Shown here: piece by piece, positions 17,259 through 26,632 of the stretch
Position numbering within the stretch: the first letter of the stretch is position 1
How the letters are laid out: each line of letters starts with the position of its first letter
NCBI GenBank assembly: GCA_963705885.1
Contig: OY970120.1
Span: 1,364,001 to 1,428,000 of the forward strand
Length of the DNA stretch: 64,000 bases
Reading direction: 5' to 3'
Origin: MFD01275-c22 sp963705885
GTDB taxonomy: Bacteria > Actinomycetota > Actinomycetes > JACCUZ01
Program-made: the position numbers and the translations under genes
The notes under the pieces: model-generated
What the model was told of the DNA's origin: nothing
What the model saw: only the letters and a program-made list of their open reading frames with translations
The model's database searches: none

Positions 17259-18574
17259 CCTCGACCCTGCTGGCCTCCCCGGAGGTGCCCGGGTTCGGCA
17301 CCGACCCGTGGTGGCTGGTCATCGGCAAGGCCGTGGCCATCTTCGTGTTCCTCGTGCTGATGACGCTGTTCACGATCTACGCCGAGCGCCGCGTCGTCGG
17401 CCGCATGCAGCACCGCATCGGCCCCAACCGGGTCGGGCCGTTCGGTCTCCTCCAGAGCCTGGCCGACGGCGTCAAGCTGGCGCTCAAGGAGGACATCATC
17501 CCGAAGGCGGCCGACAAGGTGGTCTTCGTCCTCGCCCCGATCCTGTCGACCGGGCCGGCGTTCCTCGCCTTCGCGGTCATCCCGTTCGGCCCCGAGGTCT
17601 CGATCTTCGGCGAGCGGACGGCGCTGCAGCTGACCGACCTGCCCGTCGCGGTCCTCTACATCCTCGCCGCGGCGTCGGTCGGCATCTACGGGATCGTGCT
17701 CGGGGGCTGGTCGAGCGGCTCGACGTACCCGCTGCTCGGCGGCCTGCGCTCCGCGGCGCAGATGATCTCCTACGAGGTCGCGATGGCGCTGTCCTTCGTC
17801 GGCGTCTTCCTCTACGCCGGCTCGATGTCCACGTCCGAGATCGTGGCCGCGCAGGGCGACTACTGGTACGCCGTGCTGCTGGCCCCCTCGTTCGTCATCT
17901 ACCTCATCTCGATGGTCGGCGAGACGAACCGCGCCCCGTTCGACCTGCCCGAGGCCGAGGGCGAGCTGGTCGGCGGGTTCCACACGGAGTACTCCTCCCT
18001 GAAGTTCGCGCTGTTCTTCCTCGCGGAGTACGTCAACATGGTGACGGTCTCGGCCCTGGCCACGACGCTGTTCCTCGGCGGCTGGCGGGCGCCCTGGCCC
18101 CTGTCGCTGTGGGACGGCGCCAACCAGGGCTGGTGGCCGGTCCTGTGGTTCACCGCCAAGGTGTTCATGTTCATCTTCGTCTTCATCTGGCTGCGCGGGA
18201 CGCTGCCGCGGCTCCGCTACGACCAGTTCATGAAGCTGGGCTGGAAGGTCCTGATCCCCGTCGCGCTCGCGTGGCTGCTGCTCGTCGCCACGGTGCGCGC
18301 CGTCAACCAGGAGTACGACCTCGACACCCGGCAGGCGCTGTTCTACGGCGGCCTCATCGCCGTGGCGCTCATCGGGCTCACCTTCGTCTACGACCTGGTG
18401 ACCGCCGGTCGCCTGCAGGACGAGGAGCCGGACGAACCGGCGGAGTGGGACCCGATGGCCGGCGGCCACCCGGTGCCGCCGCTGCCCGGCCAGCAGCTCC
18501 CGGCGCTGACAGCCGTCGGGGCCGGCCCGGAGCCGGGCGACACCCCACCCAGCCGGACGGAGGACGAGCGGTGA
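17255..18574 (+). CDS. nuoH: NADH-quinone oxidoreductase subunit H
   Basis: Membrane subunit forming the quinone chamber and the start of the proton path; 439 residues, about eight helices. Seen: RMQHRIGPNRVGPFG, LADGVKLALKEDI, and the acidic quinone loop NRAPFDLPEAEGELVGGFHTEYSS, with all three glutamates of PEAEGE intact. The last 60 residues are a proline-rich soluble tail. GTG 17255 overlaps nuoG. Contrast NuoH2, in which this loop is altered. Confidence 0.96.
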   Translation: MTSTLLASPEVPGFGTDPWWLVIGKAVAIFVFLVLMTLFTIYAERRVVGRMQHRIGPNRVGPFGLLQSLADGVKLALKEDIIPKAADKVVFVLAPILSTGPAFLAFAVIPFGPEVSIFGERTALQLTDLPVAVLYILAAASVGIYGIVLGGWSSGSTYPLLGGLRSAAQMISYEVAMALSFVGVFLYAGSMSTSEIVAAQGDYWYAVLLAPSFVIYLISMVGETNRAPFDLPEAEGELVGGFHTEYSSLKFALFFLAEYVNMVTVSALATTLFLGGWRAPWPLSLWDGANQGWWPVLWFTAKVFMFIFVFIWLRGTLPRLRYDQFMKLGWKVLIPVALAWLLLVATVRAVNQEYDLDTRQALFYGGLIAVALIGLTFVYDLVTAGRLQDEEPDEPAEWDPMAGGHPVPPLPGQQLPALTAVGAGPEPGDTPPSRTEDER

Positions 18575-19146
18575 TCCAGCTGCCTACCCAGCTCAAGGGG
18601 TTCGGCGTCACCTTCTCGACGATGTTCAAGAAGGTCGTGACCGAGCAGTACCCCGACGAGAAGAAGCCGACCGCACCCCGCTTCCACGGCCGGCACGTCC
18701 TCAACCGGCACCCCGACGGGCTCGAGCGGTGCATCGGCTGCGAGCTGTGCGCGTGGGCCTGCCCCGCGGACGCGATCTACGTCGAGGGTGCCGACAACAC
18801 CGAGGGCGAGCGCTACTCGCCCGGCGAGCGCTACGGCCGCGTCTACCAGATCAACTACCTGCGGTGCATCTTCTGCGGGCTGTGCATCGAGGCCTGCCCG
18901 ACCCGCGCGCTGACGATGAGCAACGAGTACGAGCTCGCCGACGACACCCGGGCCAAGCTGATCTACGAGAAGCAGGACCTGCTGGGCCCGATGCTGCCCG
19001 GGATGGTCGAGGCACCGCACCCGATGGTCGAGGGCACCGACGACCAGGACTACTACAACGGCAACGTCAGCCGGGCGACCCCCGAGCAGGAGCGCTACGC
19101 CGCCGCCCGCGAGGCCGCGGCATCGGCGGGCGGTGAGGGCTCGTGA
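18571..19146 (+). CDS. nuoI: NADH-quinone oxidoreductase subunit I
   Basis: Ferredoxin-like subunit with two [4Fe-4S] clusters (N6a, N6b), 191 residues. The cysteine runs are CIGCELCAWACP and CIFCGLCIEACP, in canonical spacing. GTG 18571 begins VIQLPTQLKGFGVTFS, whose helix lies on the membrane arm. A charged 50-residue tail follows the second cluster. Overlaps nuoH and nuoJ by 4 bases each. Confidence 0.97.
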   Translation: MIQLPTQLKGFGVTFSTMFKKVVTEQYPDEKKPTAPRFHGRHVLNRHPDGLERCIGCELCAWACPADAIYVEGADNTEGERYSPGERYGRVYQINYLRCIFCGLCIEACPTRALTMSNEYELADDTRAKLIYEKQDLLGPMLPGMVEAPHPMVEGTDDQDYYNGNVSRATPEQERYAAAREAAASAGGEGS

Positions 19147-19934
19147 GCACCTCAGCCGCGGTGCTCGCGGCCACCACCGACACCGGCACGGGTGAGGCCG
19201 TCACGTTCTGGCTGCTCGCGCCGCTGGCGGTCGTCGCGTCTCTGGGGATGCTGCTGAGCAAGAAGGCCGTGCACAGCGCTCTGCTGCTCGCCTTCACGAT
19301 GCTCTGCCTTGCCGTGTTCTACCTCGCGCAGGACGCGCCGTTCCTCGGCGTGGTGCAGGTGGTCGTCTACACCGGCGCCGTGATGATGCTTTTCCTGTTC
19401 GTGCTCATGCTCGTCGGCGTCGACTCGGGCGACTCCCTGGTCGAGACGATTCGCGGGCAGCGGGTGGCGGCGGTGCTCGCCGGCCTCGGGTTCGGGACGC
19501 TGCTCGTGCTGGGCATCGGCGACGCGGTGGTCACGAACGCCGGGCTGGAGGAGGCCAACTCCGACGGCAACGTCGAGGGTCTCGCCGCGCTCATCTTCTC
19601 CCGCTACCTGCTGGCGTTCGAGGTCACCAGCGCGCTGCTCATCACCGCGGCGCTCGGTGCGATGGTCCTGGCCCATCGCGAGCGGCACGAGGCCCGGATG
19701 ACCCAGCGCGACCTGTCGGTCGAGCGCTTCCGCGGCGGCCGCCACCCGGCGCCGCTGCCGAGCCCCGGCGTGTTCGCGCGGCACAACGCGGTCGACACCC
19801 CCGCGCTGCTGCCTGACGGCAGCCCGGCCGACTCCTCGGTGTCGCGGGTGCTCATCGCCCGGGGCGACGTGCGCCGGGTCCCGGGTGACTCCGAGACCTC
19901 GTCCGAGCTCGAGGCCCGGGGGGACGACTCGTGA
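19143..19934 (+). CDS. nuoJ: NADH-quinone oxidoreductase subunit J
   Basis: Membrane subunit with five helices, including the pi-bulge helix seen as VVQVVVYTGAVMMLFLFVLMLVG. At 263 residues it carries a hydrophilic C-terminal tail of about 80 residues beyond the last helix, typical of actinobacteria. GTG 19143 overlaps the nuoI stop. Confidence 0.95.
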   Translation: MSTSAAVLAATTDTGTGEAVTFWLLAPLAVVASLGMLLSKKAVHSALLLAFTMLCLAVFYLAQDAPFLGVVQVVVYTGAVMMLFLFVLMLVGVDSGDSLVETIRGQRVAAVLAGLGFGTLLVLGIGDAVVTNAGLEEANSDGNVEGLAALIFSRYLLAFEVTSALLITAALGAMVLAHRERHEARMTQRDLSVERFRGGRHPAPLPSPGVFARHNAVDTPALLPDGSPADSSVSRVLIARGDVRRVPGDSETSSELEARGDDS

Positions 19935-20230
19935 ACCCCATGAACTACGTCTACCTCTCGGCGCTGCTGTTCTCCATCGGCGGCGCCGGGGTCCTGCTGC
20001 GCCGCAATGCGATCGTCGTGTTCATGTGCGTCGAGCTGATGCTGAACGCGACGAACCTGGCGTTCGTCACCTTCGCCCGCATGCAGGGCAACCTCGACGG
20101 CCAGGTCATCGCCTTCTTCGTCATGGTCGTGGCGGCGGCCGAGGTCGTCATCGGTCTCGCCATCATCGTCACGATCTTCCGCACCCGCCGGTCGGCCTCG
20201 GTCGACGGCGCCAACCTGCTGAAGTACTGA
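19931..20230 (+). CDS. nuoK: NADH-quinone oxidoreductase subunit K
   Basis: Mrp-like antiporter subunit of 99 residues and three helices. The two functional glutamates are visible, in CVELMLNATN (helix 2) and VAAAEVVIGLAI (helix 3). The N-terminal MNYVYLSALLFSIGG and RRNAIVVFM are standard. GTG 19931 overlaps the nuoJ stop; nuoL follows 13 bases on. Confidence 0.96.
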   Translation: MNPMNYVYLSALLFSIGGAGVLLRRNAIVVFMCVELMLNATNLAFVTFARMQGNLDGQVIAFFVMVVAAAEVVIGLAIIVTIFRTRRSASVDGANLLKY

Positions 20231-20243
20231 GGGACTGCCACCC

Positions 20244-22190
20244 ATGTCGACGTACCTCGTGTCAGCAGCGGAGCCTGCCGGCGGGCTGGCGGCCGCGGAC
20301 GCCACCGGCCTCCTCTCGCTCGGCTGGCTGCTGATCCTGCTGCCGATGGCCGGGGCCGCCGTGCTGCTGCTCGGCGGCCGGCGCACCGACGCCTTCGGCC
20401 ACCTGCTCGGCACCGGCACGGTCGCCGCCTCGTTCGTCATCGGGCTGCTGCAGTTCCTGGCGCTCGTCGGGCGAGACGCCGAGGACCGAGCGGTCGGCCA
20501 GCACCTGTTCAGCTGGGTGCCGGCCGGGGCCTTCAGCGTCGACGTCGGGCTGCTGCTCGACCCGCTGTCGATGTGCTTCGTGCTCCTGATCACCTTCGTC
20601 GGGATGCTGATCCACATCTACTCGATCGGCTACATGGAGCACGACAAGGAACGCCGCCGGTTCTTCGGCTACCTGAACCTGTTCATCGCGGCCATGCTGC
20701 TGCTGGTCCTCGCCGACAACTTCCTCGTGCTCTACGTCGGCTGGGAGGGCGTCGGCCTGGCGTCGTACCTGCTCATCGGCTTCTGGAGCCACAACCCCAC
20801 CTACGCCGCCGCGGCGAAGAAGGCGTTCGTCGCCAACCGGGTCGGCGACTTCGGGCTGTCCGTCGCGATCATGGTCATGTTCGTGCAGTTCGGCGCGGTG
20901 GGCTTCGACGAGGTGTTCAGCAGCGCGCAGGGTGCGTCCGAGGGCGTGCTCACCGTGATCGGCCTGATGCTGCTGCTCGCGGCGTGCGGGAAGTCGGCCC
21001 AGTTCCCCCTGCAGTCGTGGCTGGGTGACGCGATGGCCGGCCCGACCCCGGTGTCCGCGCTGATCCACGCCGCCACGATGGTCACCGCCGGCGTCTACCT
21101 GATCGTGCGTAGCCACGTCATCTTCGAGGGCGCGCCTGACGCGGCCCTCGTCGTGGTGATCGTCGGCGCCGTCACGCTGATCTTCGGCGCGGTCATCGGC
21201 ACGGCGAAGGACGACATCAAGAAGGCGCTCGCCGCGTCCACGATGAGCCAGATCGGCTACATGATGCTGGCCGCCGGCCTGGGTCCCGTCGGCTACGCCT
21301 TCGCGATCTTCCACCTGCTCACGCACGGCTTCTTCAAGGCGGGCATGTTCCTCGGAGCCGGCTCGGTCATGCACGGCATGAACGACCAGGTCGACATGCG
21401 GCGCTTCGGCGGGCTATCGACCGTCATGAAGGTCACCTGGGCGACGTTCGGCCTCGGCTGGCTGGCCATCATCGGCTTCCCGGGCCTGTCCGGCTTCTGG
21501 AGCAAGGACAAGATCATCGAGGCGGCGTTCATCGGGGAGGGCTGGCGCCCGTGGGTCTTCGGCAGCGCCGCGCTCATCGGGGCCGGCGTGACCGCGTTCT
21601 ACATGACCCGGCTGTTCGTCATGACCTTCCACGGCAAGCGGCGCTGGACCGACGACGTGCACCCGCACGAGTCGCCCCTGGTGATGACGATCCCGCTGAT
21701 GGTCCTCGCCGTCGGCTCGGCGCTGCTCGGCCTGGCCCTCGGCCCGACCGGTCTCATCGACGACTGGCTCGCACCGGTGGTCGGTGAGCACGGCGAGGAG
21801 CACCCGGTCATCGCGGTGCCGGTGCTGACCTCGCTGACCGTGCTCCTCGTGCTCGCCGGCGCCGGTCTGGCCTACCTGACCTACCAGCGGAGGGCGGTGC
21901 CGACGATCGCGCCCCGCGGGACGTGGCTGACGCGGGCGGCGCGCAACGACCTCTACCAGGACACCGTCAACGAGTCGCTGCTGATGCGGCCCGGGCAGTA
22001 CCTCACACGGGTCCTGGTGTTCGCCGACAACCGGGTCGTGGACGGCGCCGTGAACGGCCTGGCCGCCCTGATCGGCGGCACCTCGGGCCGGGTCCGGAGG
22101 CTGCAGACCGGTTTCGTGCGCTCGTACGCGCTGTCGATGTTCGTGGGAGCCGCCCTCGTGGTCGGCGCCATGCTCCTGGTGAGGCTCTGA
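20244..22190 (+). CDS. nuoL: NADH-quinone oxidoreductase subunit L
   Basis: Distal antiporter-like proton-pumping subunit, 648 residues and about 16 helices. Seen: GWEGVGLASYLLIGFW (helix 5 glutamate), KSAQFPLQSWLGDAMAGPTPVSALIHAATMVTAGVYL (pump lysine and histidine), DDIKKALAASTMSQIGYM, and a C-terminal lateral helix followed by a final membrane span. ATG 20244. Confidence 0.97.
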   Translation: MSTYLVSAAEPAGGLAAADATGLLSLGWLLILLPMAGAAVLLLGGRRTDAFGHLLGTGTVAASFVIGLLQFLALVGRDAEDRAVGQHLFSWVPAGAFSVDVGLLLDPLSMCFVLLITFVGMLIHIYSIGYMEHDKERRRFFGYLNLFIAAMLLLVLADNFLVLYVGWEGVGLASYLLIGFWSHNPTYAAAAKKAFVANRVGDFGLSVAIMVMFVQFGAVGFDEVFSSAQGASEGVLTVIGLMLLLAACGKSAQFPLQSWLGDAMAGPTPVSALIHAATMVTAGVYLIVRSHVIFEGAPDAALVVVIVGAVTLIFGAVIGTAKDDIKKALAASTMSQIGYMMLAAGLGPVGYAFAIFHLLTHGFFKAGMFLGAGSVMHGMNDQVDMRRFGGLSTVMKVTWATFGLGWLAIIGFPGLSGFWSKDKIIEAAFIGEGWRPWVFGSAALIGAGVTAFYMTRLFVMTFHGKRRWTDDVHPHESPLVMTIPLMVLAVGSALLGLALGPTGLIDDWLAPVVGEHGEEHPVIAVPVLTSLTVLLVLAGAGLAYLTYQRRAVPTIAPRGTWLTRAARNDLYQDTVNESLLMRPGQYLTRVLVFADNRVVDGAVNGLAALIGGTSGRVRRLQTGFVRSYALSMFVGAALVVGAMLLVRL

Positions 22191-22191
22191 C

Positions 22192-23757
22192 GTGACTGAC
22201 TTCCCCTGGCTCACCACCCTGGCGCTGCTGCCGCTCGTGGGTGCGATCGCGGTGATGGCCGTGCCCGCCGGCGACCGTGCCCGCGACGCGTCGGCGGCGC
22301 TGCGCCTGGAGCTCGTCGCCAAGCAGGTCGCGCTGGGCTTCTCGCTCGTCGTGCTCGCGCTCACCGTCGCCATGGCGCTGCGGTTCGACGCCGAGGGCGA
22401 CGCCATGTTCCAGTTCGCCGAGACGCACGAGTGGATCCCGCAGTTCGGGGTGAGCTACGCACTCGGCGTCGACGGCATCGCGCTCGTGCTCATCGCGCTG
22501 GCCACCGTGCTGACCCCGGTGTGCATCCTCGCGTCGTGGCACGACGTGGAGCCCGGTCGCCGCAGCGTGAAGGGCTACTTCGCGCTGCTGCTGATGCTCG
22601 AGACGTTCATGATCGGCGTGTTCGCCGCGACCGACGTCTTCCTGTTCTACGTCCTCTTCGAGGCGATGCTCATCCCGATGTACTTCATCATCGGGTCCTA
22701 CGGCGGCCCGCAGCGCTCCTACGCCGCGGTGAAGTTCCTGCTCTACAGCCTCGCCGGCGGCCTGCTCATGCTGGCTGCCGTCATCGGCCTCTACGTCGTC
22801 TCCGACGGCGGGCCCCAGGCGTTCCTGTTCGAGAACCTGCTCGGCACCGAGATGAGCACCGGCACCGAGCGCCTGCTGTTCATGGGCTTCTTCATCGCCT
22901 TCGCCATCAAGGCGCCGCTGTGGCCGGTGCACACGTGGCTGCCCGACGCCGCGGCCGAGGCGCCTCCGGGTGGGGCGGTGCTGCTCGTCGGCGTCCTCGA
23001 CAAGGTCGGCACGTTCGGCATGATCCGCCTGTGCCTGCCGCTGTTCCCCGACGCCTCGCGCTGGGCGACGCCGGCAGTGATCACCCTCGCGGTCATCGGC
23101 ATCCTCTACGGCGCGCTGCTCGCGATCGGCCAGACGGACATGAAGCGCCTGATCGCCTACACCTCGATCTCGCACTTCGGCTTCATCGTCATGGGCATCT
23201 TCGCGCTGACGACCTACGGCCAGGCCGGGGCAACGCTCTACATGGTCAACCACGGCTTCTCGACGGCCGCGCTGTTCCTCATCGCCGGCTTCCTCATCAG
23301 CCGCCGCGGGTCGCGGCTGATCGCCGACTACGGCGGCGTGCAGCGCGTCGCGCCGATGCTGGCCGGCACCTTCCTGGTGGCCGGGCTCTCGTCGCTGGCA
23401 CTGCCCGGGCTGTCAACGTTCGTGAGCGAGTTCCTGGTGCTCGTCGGGACGTTCGCGCGGTACGAGGCGGCGGCCGTGGTCGCGACCGGGGGCATCATCC
23501 TGGCCTCGCTGTACATCCTGCTGATGTACCAGCGCACGATGACCGGTGAGCCCAACGAGCACACGTCGAGGCTGGCCGACCTGAACCTGCGCGAGTCGTG
23601 GGTGGTCGCCCCGCTCATCGCCGTCATCATCGTGCTCGGCTTCTATCCCAAGCCGCTGCTCGACGTGATCAACCCCGCCGTGGGCCGCACCATGGAGCAG
23701 GTCGGCGTGACCGACCCCGAACCGGTCGTCCCGGCAGCGGAAGGAGCGGCGGAGTGA
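22192..23757 (+). CDS. nuoM: NADH-quinone oxidoreductase subunit M
   Basis: Antiporter-like subunit of 521 residues. The helix 5 glutamate is in VLFEAMLIPMYFIIG, the pump lysine in KAPLWPVHTWLPDAAAEAPPGGAVLL, and QTDMKRLIAYTSISHFGFI is the second-repeat motif. GTG 22192 follows the nuoL stop by one base. The stop overlaps nuoN. Confidence 0.96.
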   Translation: MTDFPWLTTLALLPLVGAIAVMAVPAGDRARDASAALRLELVAKQVALGFSLVVLALTVAMALRFDAEGDAMFQFAETHEWIPQFGVSYALGVDGIALVLIALATVLTPVCILASWHDVEPGRRSVKGYFALLLMLETFMIGVFAATDVFLFYVLFEAMLIPMYFIIGSYGGPQRSYAAVKFLLYSLAGGLLMLAAVIGLYVVSDGGPQAFLFENLLGTEMSTGTERLLFMGFFIAFAIKAPLWPVHTWLPDAAAEAPPGGAVLLVGVLDKVGTFGMIRLCLPLFPDASRWATPAVITLAVIGILYGALLAIGQTDMKRLIAYTSISHFGFIVMGIFALTTYGQAGATLYMVNHGFSTAALFLIAGFLISRRGSRLIADYGGVQRVAPMLAGTFLVAGLSSLALPGLSTFVSEFLVLVGTFARYEAAAVVATGGIILASLYILLMYQRTMTGEPNEHTSRLADLNLRESWVVAPLIAVIIVLGFYPKPLLDVINPAVGRTMEQVGVTDPEPVVPAAEGAAE

Positions 23758-25331
23758 ACGCGTCGTCCGTCGTGAGAGCAGCCACGTTCGAGACCCCTTC
23801 GGTCGAGTACAGCCAGCTGATGCCGATGCTCATCGTGTTCGGGGTCGCGATCGCCGGGGTGCTCGTCGAGGCCTTCATGGGCCGGCAGTGGCGGCACGAG
23901 GTGCAGCTCGGCCTCGCGCTCGGCGGGCTCGTGGCCGCGTTCGCGGCGGTCGTCGCCGTGGCCGGCGACTACAACGTGGCCGCCATGGGCGCCGTCGCGA
24001 TCGACGGCCCCGCGCTGTTCCTTCAGGGCACGATCCTGCTGCTCGCGATCCCGGGCGTGCTGGCCGCCGCCGAGCGCAAGGTCGAGGCCGGCGGGGCCTT
24101 CGCCCCGGCCGGCTCGTCGATGCCCGGCTCGCAGCAGGAGCGCCTCCTGACCGCCCAGCGCGTGACCCAGACCGAGGTCTTCCCGCTGCTGATGTTCGCC
24201 ATCGGCGGCATGCTGCTGTTCCCGGCCTCCAACGACCTGCTCACGATGTTCGTGGCGCTCGAGGTGCTCTCGCTGCCGCTCTACCTGCTCTCCGGCCTGG
24301 CGCGGCGCCGGAGGCTGCTCAGCCAGGAGGCGGCGCTCAAGTACTTCCTGCTCGGCGCCTTCTCCTCGGCGTTCTTCCTCTACGGCGTGGCCCTGCTCTA
24401 CGGCTACGCGGGCACCGTGCGGCTGTCGGGCATCGCGGAGGCGGTCAGCACGGAGGCTGGCAGCGAGTCGCTGCTCCTGGCGGGCACCGGCCTGCTGGCC
24501 GTCGGACTGCTCTTCAAGGTCGGGGCGGTGCCCTTCCACTCCTGGACGCCCGACGTCTACCAGGGCGCCCCCACGCCCGTCACCGGGTTCATGGCCGCCT
24601 GCACGAAGGTCGCGGCGTTCGGCGCGCTGCTGCGCGTCTTCTACGTCGGTCTCGGCGGGCTCGCCTGGGACTGGAAGCCGCTCATGTGGGGTGTCGCCAT
24701 CCTCACCATGGTCGTCGGGTCGGTTGTCGCGATCACCCAGACCGACGTCAAGCGGATGCTGGCCTACTCCTCGATCGCGCACGCCGGGTTCATCCTCACC
24801 GGCCTGGTGGCGACCGACGCCGTCGGCCAGTCGGGCGAGCCCGCGGGCGTGTCGTCCGTGCTGTTCTACCTCGCGGCGTACGGCTTCTCGACGATCGCGG
24901 CGTTCGCCGTGGTCACACTGGTGCGCGACTCGGCCGGCGAGGCGACGCACCTCTCGCAGTGGGCCGGCCTCGCGAAGCGGTCGCCCCTGACGGCGGTGGT
25001 GTTCACCTTCCTGCTGGCCGCCTTCGCGGGCATCCCGCTCACGAGCGGGTTCACCGCCAAGTTCGCGGTCTTCAGCGCTGCCTGGGACGGCGGCGCCGAG
25101 GTGCTGGTGGTCGTCGGCGTGCTGATGAGCGCGGTGGCGGCCTTCTTCTACTTCCGCGTCGTCGTGCTCATGTTCTTCTCGCCCCCGGCCGCCGACGGGC
25201 CGTCCGTCGTCGTGCCGTCGCCGCTGACGACCCTGTCCATCGCCCTCGGTGCCGGCGTGACGCTGCTGCTGGGCGTCTACCCGACGCAGGTCCTCGAGCT
25301 CGCCGCCGAGGCGACGCAGTTCGTGCGCTGA
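23754..25331 (+). CDS. nuoN: NADH-quinone oxidoreductase subunit N
   Basis: Third antiporter-like subunit, 525 residues. Seen: ALEVLSLPLYLLSGLARRR, LFKVGAVPFHSWTPDVYQGAPTPVTGF (pump lysine), TQTDVKRMLAYSSIAHAGFIL. GTG 23754 overlaps the nuoM stop (GTGA); the frame is open further upstream but that part has no homology. Last nuo gene; the polyprenyl synthase follows after 3 bases. Confidence 0.95.
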   Translation: MNASSVVRAATFETPSVEYSQLMPMLIVFGVAIAGVLVEAFMGRQWRHEVQLGLALGGLVAAFAAVVAVAGDYNVAAMGAVAIDGPALFLQGTILLLAIPGVLAAAERKVEAGGAFAPAGSSMPGSQQERLLTAQRVTQTEVFPLLMFAIGGMLLFPASNDLLTMFVALEVLSLPLYLLSGLARRRRLLSQEAALKYFLLGAFSSAFFLYGVALLYGYAGTVRLSGIAEAVSTEAGSESLLLAGTGLLAVGLLFKVGAVPFHSWTPDVYQGAPTPVTGFMAACTKVAAFGALLRVFYVGLGGLAWDWKPLMWGVAILTMVVGSVVAITQTDVKRMLAYSSIAHAGFILTGLVATDAVGQSGEPAGVSSVLFYLAAYGFSTIAAFAVVTLVRDSAGEATHLSQWAGLAKRSPLTAVVFTFLLAAFAGIPLTSGFTAKFAVFSAAWDGGAEVLVVVGVLMSAVAAFFYFRVVVLMFFSPPAADGPSVVVPSPLTTLSIALGAGVTLLLGVYPTQVLELAAEATQFVR

Positions 25332-25334
25332 CCC

Positions 25335-26333
25335 ATGGCCTCGCCCGGACCGTTCAGCGCCCCGTCGGGGGACCACGTCCTCGAGGCGGCGGTGCGCACC
25401 GGCCTCGCGGCGGTCGAGGCGATGCTGCACGAGACGGTGAAGAGCGACTTCGGGTTCGTGACCGAGACGTCGCGACACCTGGTCGACGCCGGGGGCAAGC
25501 GGTTCCGCCCGCTGCTCGTGCTCCTCGCGTCGCGGTTCGGGGACCCCGAGGCACCGGGTGTGGTCCCGTCGGCCGTCGTGGTCGAGCTGACCCATCTGGC
25601 GACGCTCTACCACGACGACGTGATGGACGAGGCGGCGCTGCGCCGGGGCGCCGAGTCGGCGAACGCCCGGTGGGACAACTCCGTCGCGATCCTCACCGGC
25701 GACTTCCTCTTCGCCCGCGCCTCGGACATCCTCGCGGACCTCGGCCCGGAGGCCGTGCGTCTGCAGGCCCGGACGTTCGAGCGGCTGGTGACAGGGCAGA
25801 TCCGGGAGACCGTCGGGCCCGAGCCGGACGAGGACCCGGTCGAGCACTACCTGTCCGTCCTGGCCGACAAGACGGGGTCGCTGATCGCCACGTCGGGGCG
25901 CTTCGGCGCCATGCTGTCCGGCGCCTCGGACACCGCGGTCGACGTGCTCACGAGGTTCGGCGAGCGCATCGGCATCGCGTTCCAGCTCTCCGACGACCTG
26001 CTCGACGTGCTGTCCGAGACGGCCGAGTCCGGCAAGGTGCCGGGCACGGACCTGCGGGAGGGCGTGCCGACCCTTCCGGTGCTGCTGCTGCGCCGGTCGC
26101 CGGGCCCGGGCGACGACCGGCTGCTCGGCCTGCTGGACCGTGGCCTGGCCGACGACGCCGACCACGCCGAGGCGCTGCGCCTGCTGCGGGCCCACCCGGC
26201 CGTCGCCGCGGCGCAGGCCGAGGTACGGCGCTGGGCGCAGGACGCGCGCGACGTGCTCGCCCCGCTGCCCGAGGGGCCCGCGAAGGACGCGCTGGTCGCC
26301 CTGTGCGACCAGGTCGTCGGCCGCACCGTGTGA
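25335..26333 (+). CDS. long-chain polyprenyl diphosphate synthase
   Basis: Trans-isoprenyl chain-elongating enzyme, 332 residues. The first aspartate-rich motif is YHDDVMDEAALRRG and the second is LSDDLLDVL; GGKRFRPLL binds the allyl/IPP diphosphates. Small residues before the first motif indicate a long product, probably the C40-C45 menaquinone tail. It sits 3 bases after nuoN, so it is likely co-transcribed with complex I. The hepta/octa/nona specificity cannot be read safely. Confidence 0.9.
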   Translation: MASPGPFSAPSGDHVLEAAVRTGLAAVEAMLHETVKSDFGFVTETSRHLVDAGGKRFRPLLVLLASRFGDPEAPGVVPSAVVVELTHLATLYHDDVMDEAALRRGAESANARWDNSVAILTGDFLFARASDILADLGPEAVRLQARTFERLVTGQIRETVGPEPDEDPVEHYLSVLADKTGSLIATSGRFGAMLSGASDTAVDVLTRFGERIGIAFQLSDDLLDVLSETAESGKVPGTDLREGVPTLPVLLLRRSPGPGDDRLLGLLDRGLADDADHAEALRLLRAHPAVAAAQAEVRRWAQDARDVLAPLPEGPAKDALVALCDQVVGRTV

Positions 26334-26342
26334 CCGCGGCGG

Positions 26343-26567
26343 TCAGAGCACCGCGCCGAGCGGGGCGACCTCCAGCGCGGCGACGCCGCGGCTGAACAGC
26401 ACCACGTCCCGGTTGGCGTGCCGGCACCGCAGCACGCCGGAGGTCCCGGCGAGCGCGGCGACGGCGTTGTCCACCGCGCCGTCCTGGTCCGGCGCGCTCG
26501 GGTCGTCGACGGTGACGTCCAAGCGGTCGCCGTCGATGAGGCGGACTCGGAGCACGACCTGGGTCAT
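26343..26567 (-). CDS. hypothetical protein, 74 aa
   Basis: No family recognised. Strand-rich small protein (VVLRVRLIDGDRLDVTVDD, then DVVLFSRGVAALEVAPLG) of the kind that folds as a compact beta sandwich; no membrane span. Its ATG at 26567 lies 8 bases after TAGGGT, so it is probably leaderless, which supports a real gene. It converges on the polyprenyl synthase with a 9-base gap. Confidence 0.65.
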   Translation of the reverse strand: MTQVVLRVRLIDGDRLDVTVDDPSAPDQDGAVDNAVAALAGTSGVLRCRHANRDVVLFSRGVAALEVAPLGAVL

Positions 26568-26632
26568 GGCTTCAGACCCTACGGCCCGGGAGCCCGTCGT
26601 GGCACCATCGGGATGACGGCAAGGAGGCGCCG

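Noticed and set aside
23643..26195. An 850-codon frame antisense to nuoN and the polyprenyl synthase
   Set aside because: Same antisense composition; it spans two genes with strong family motifs.
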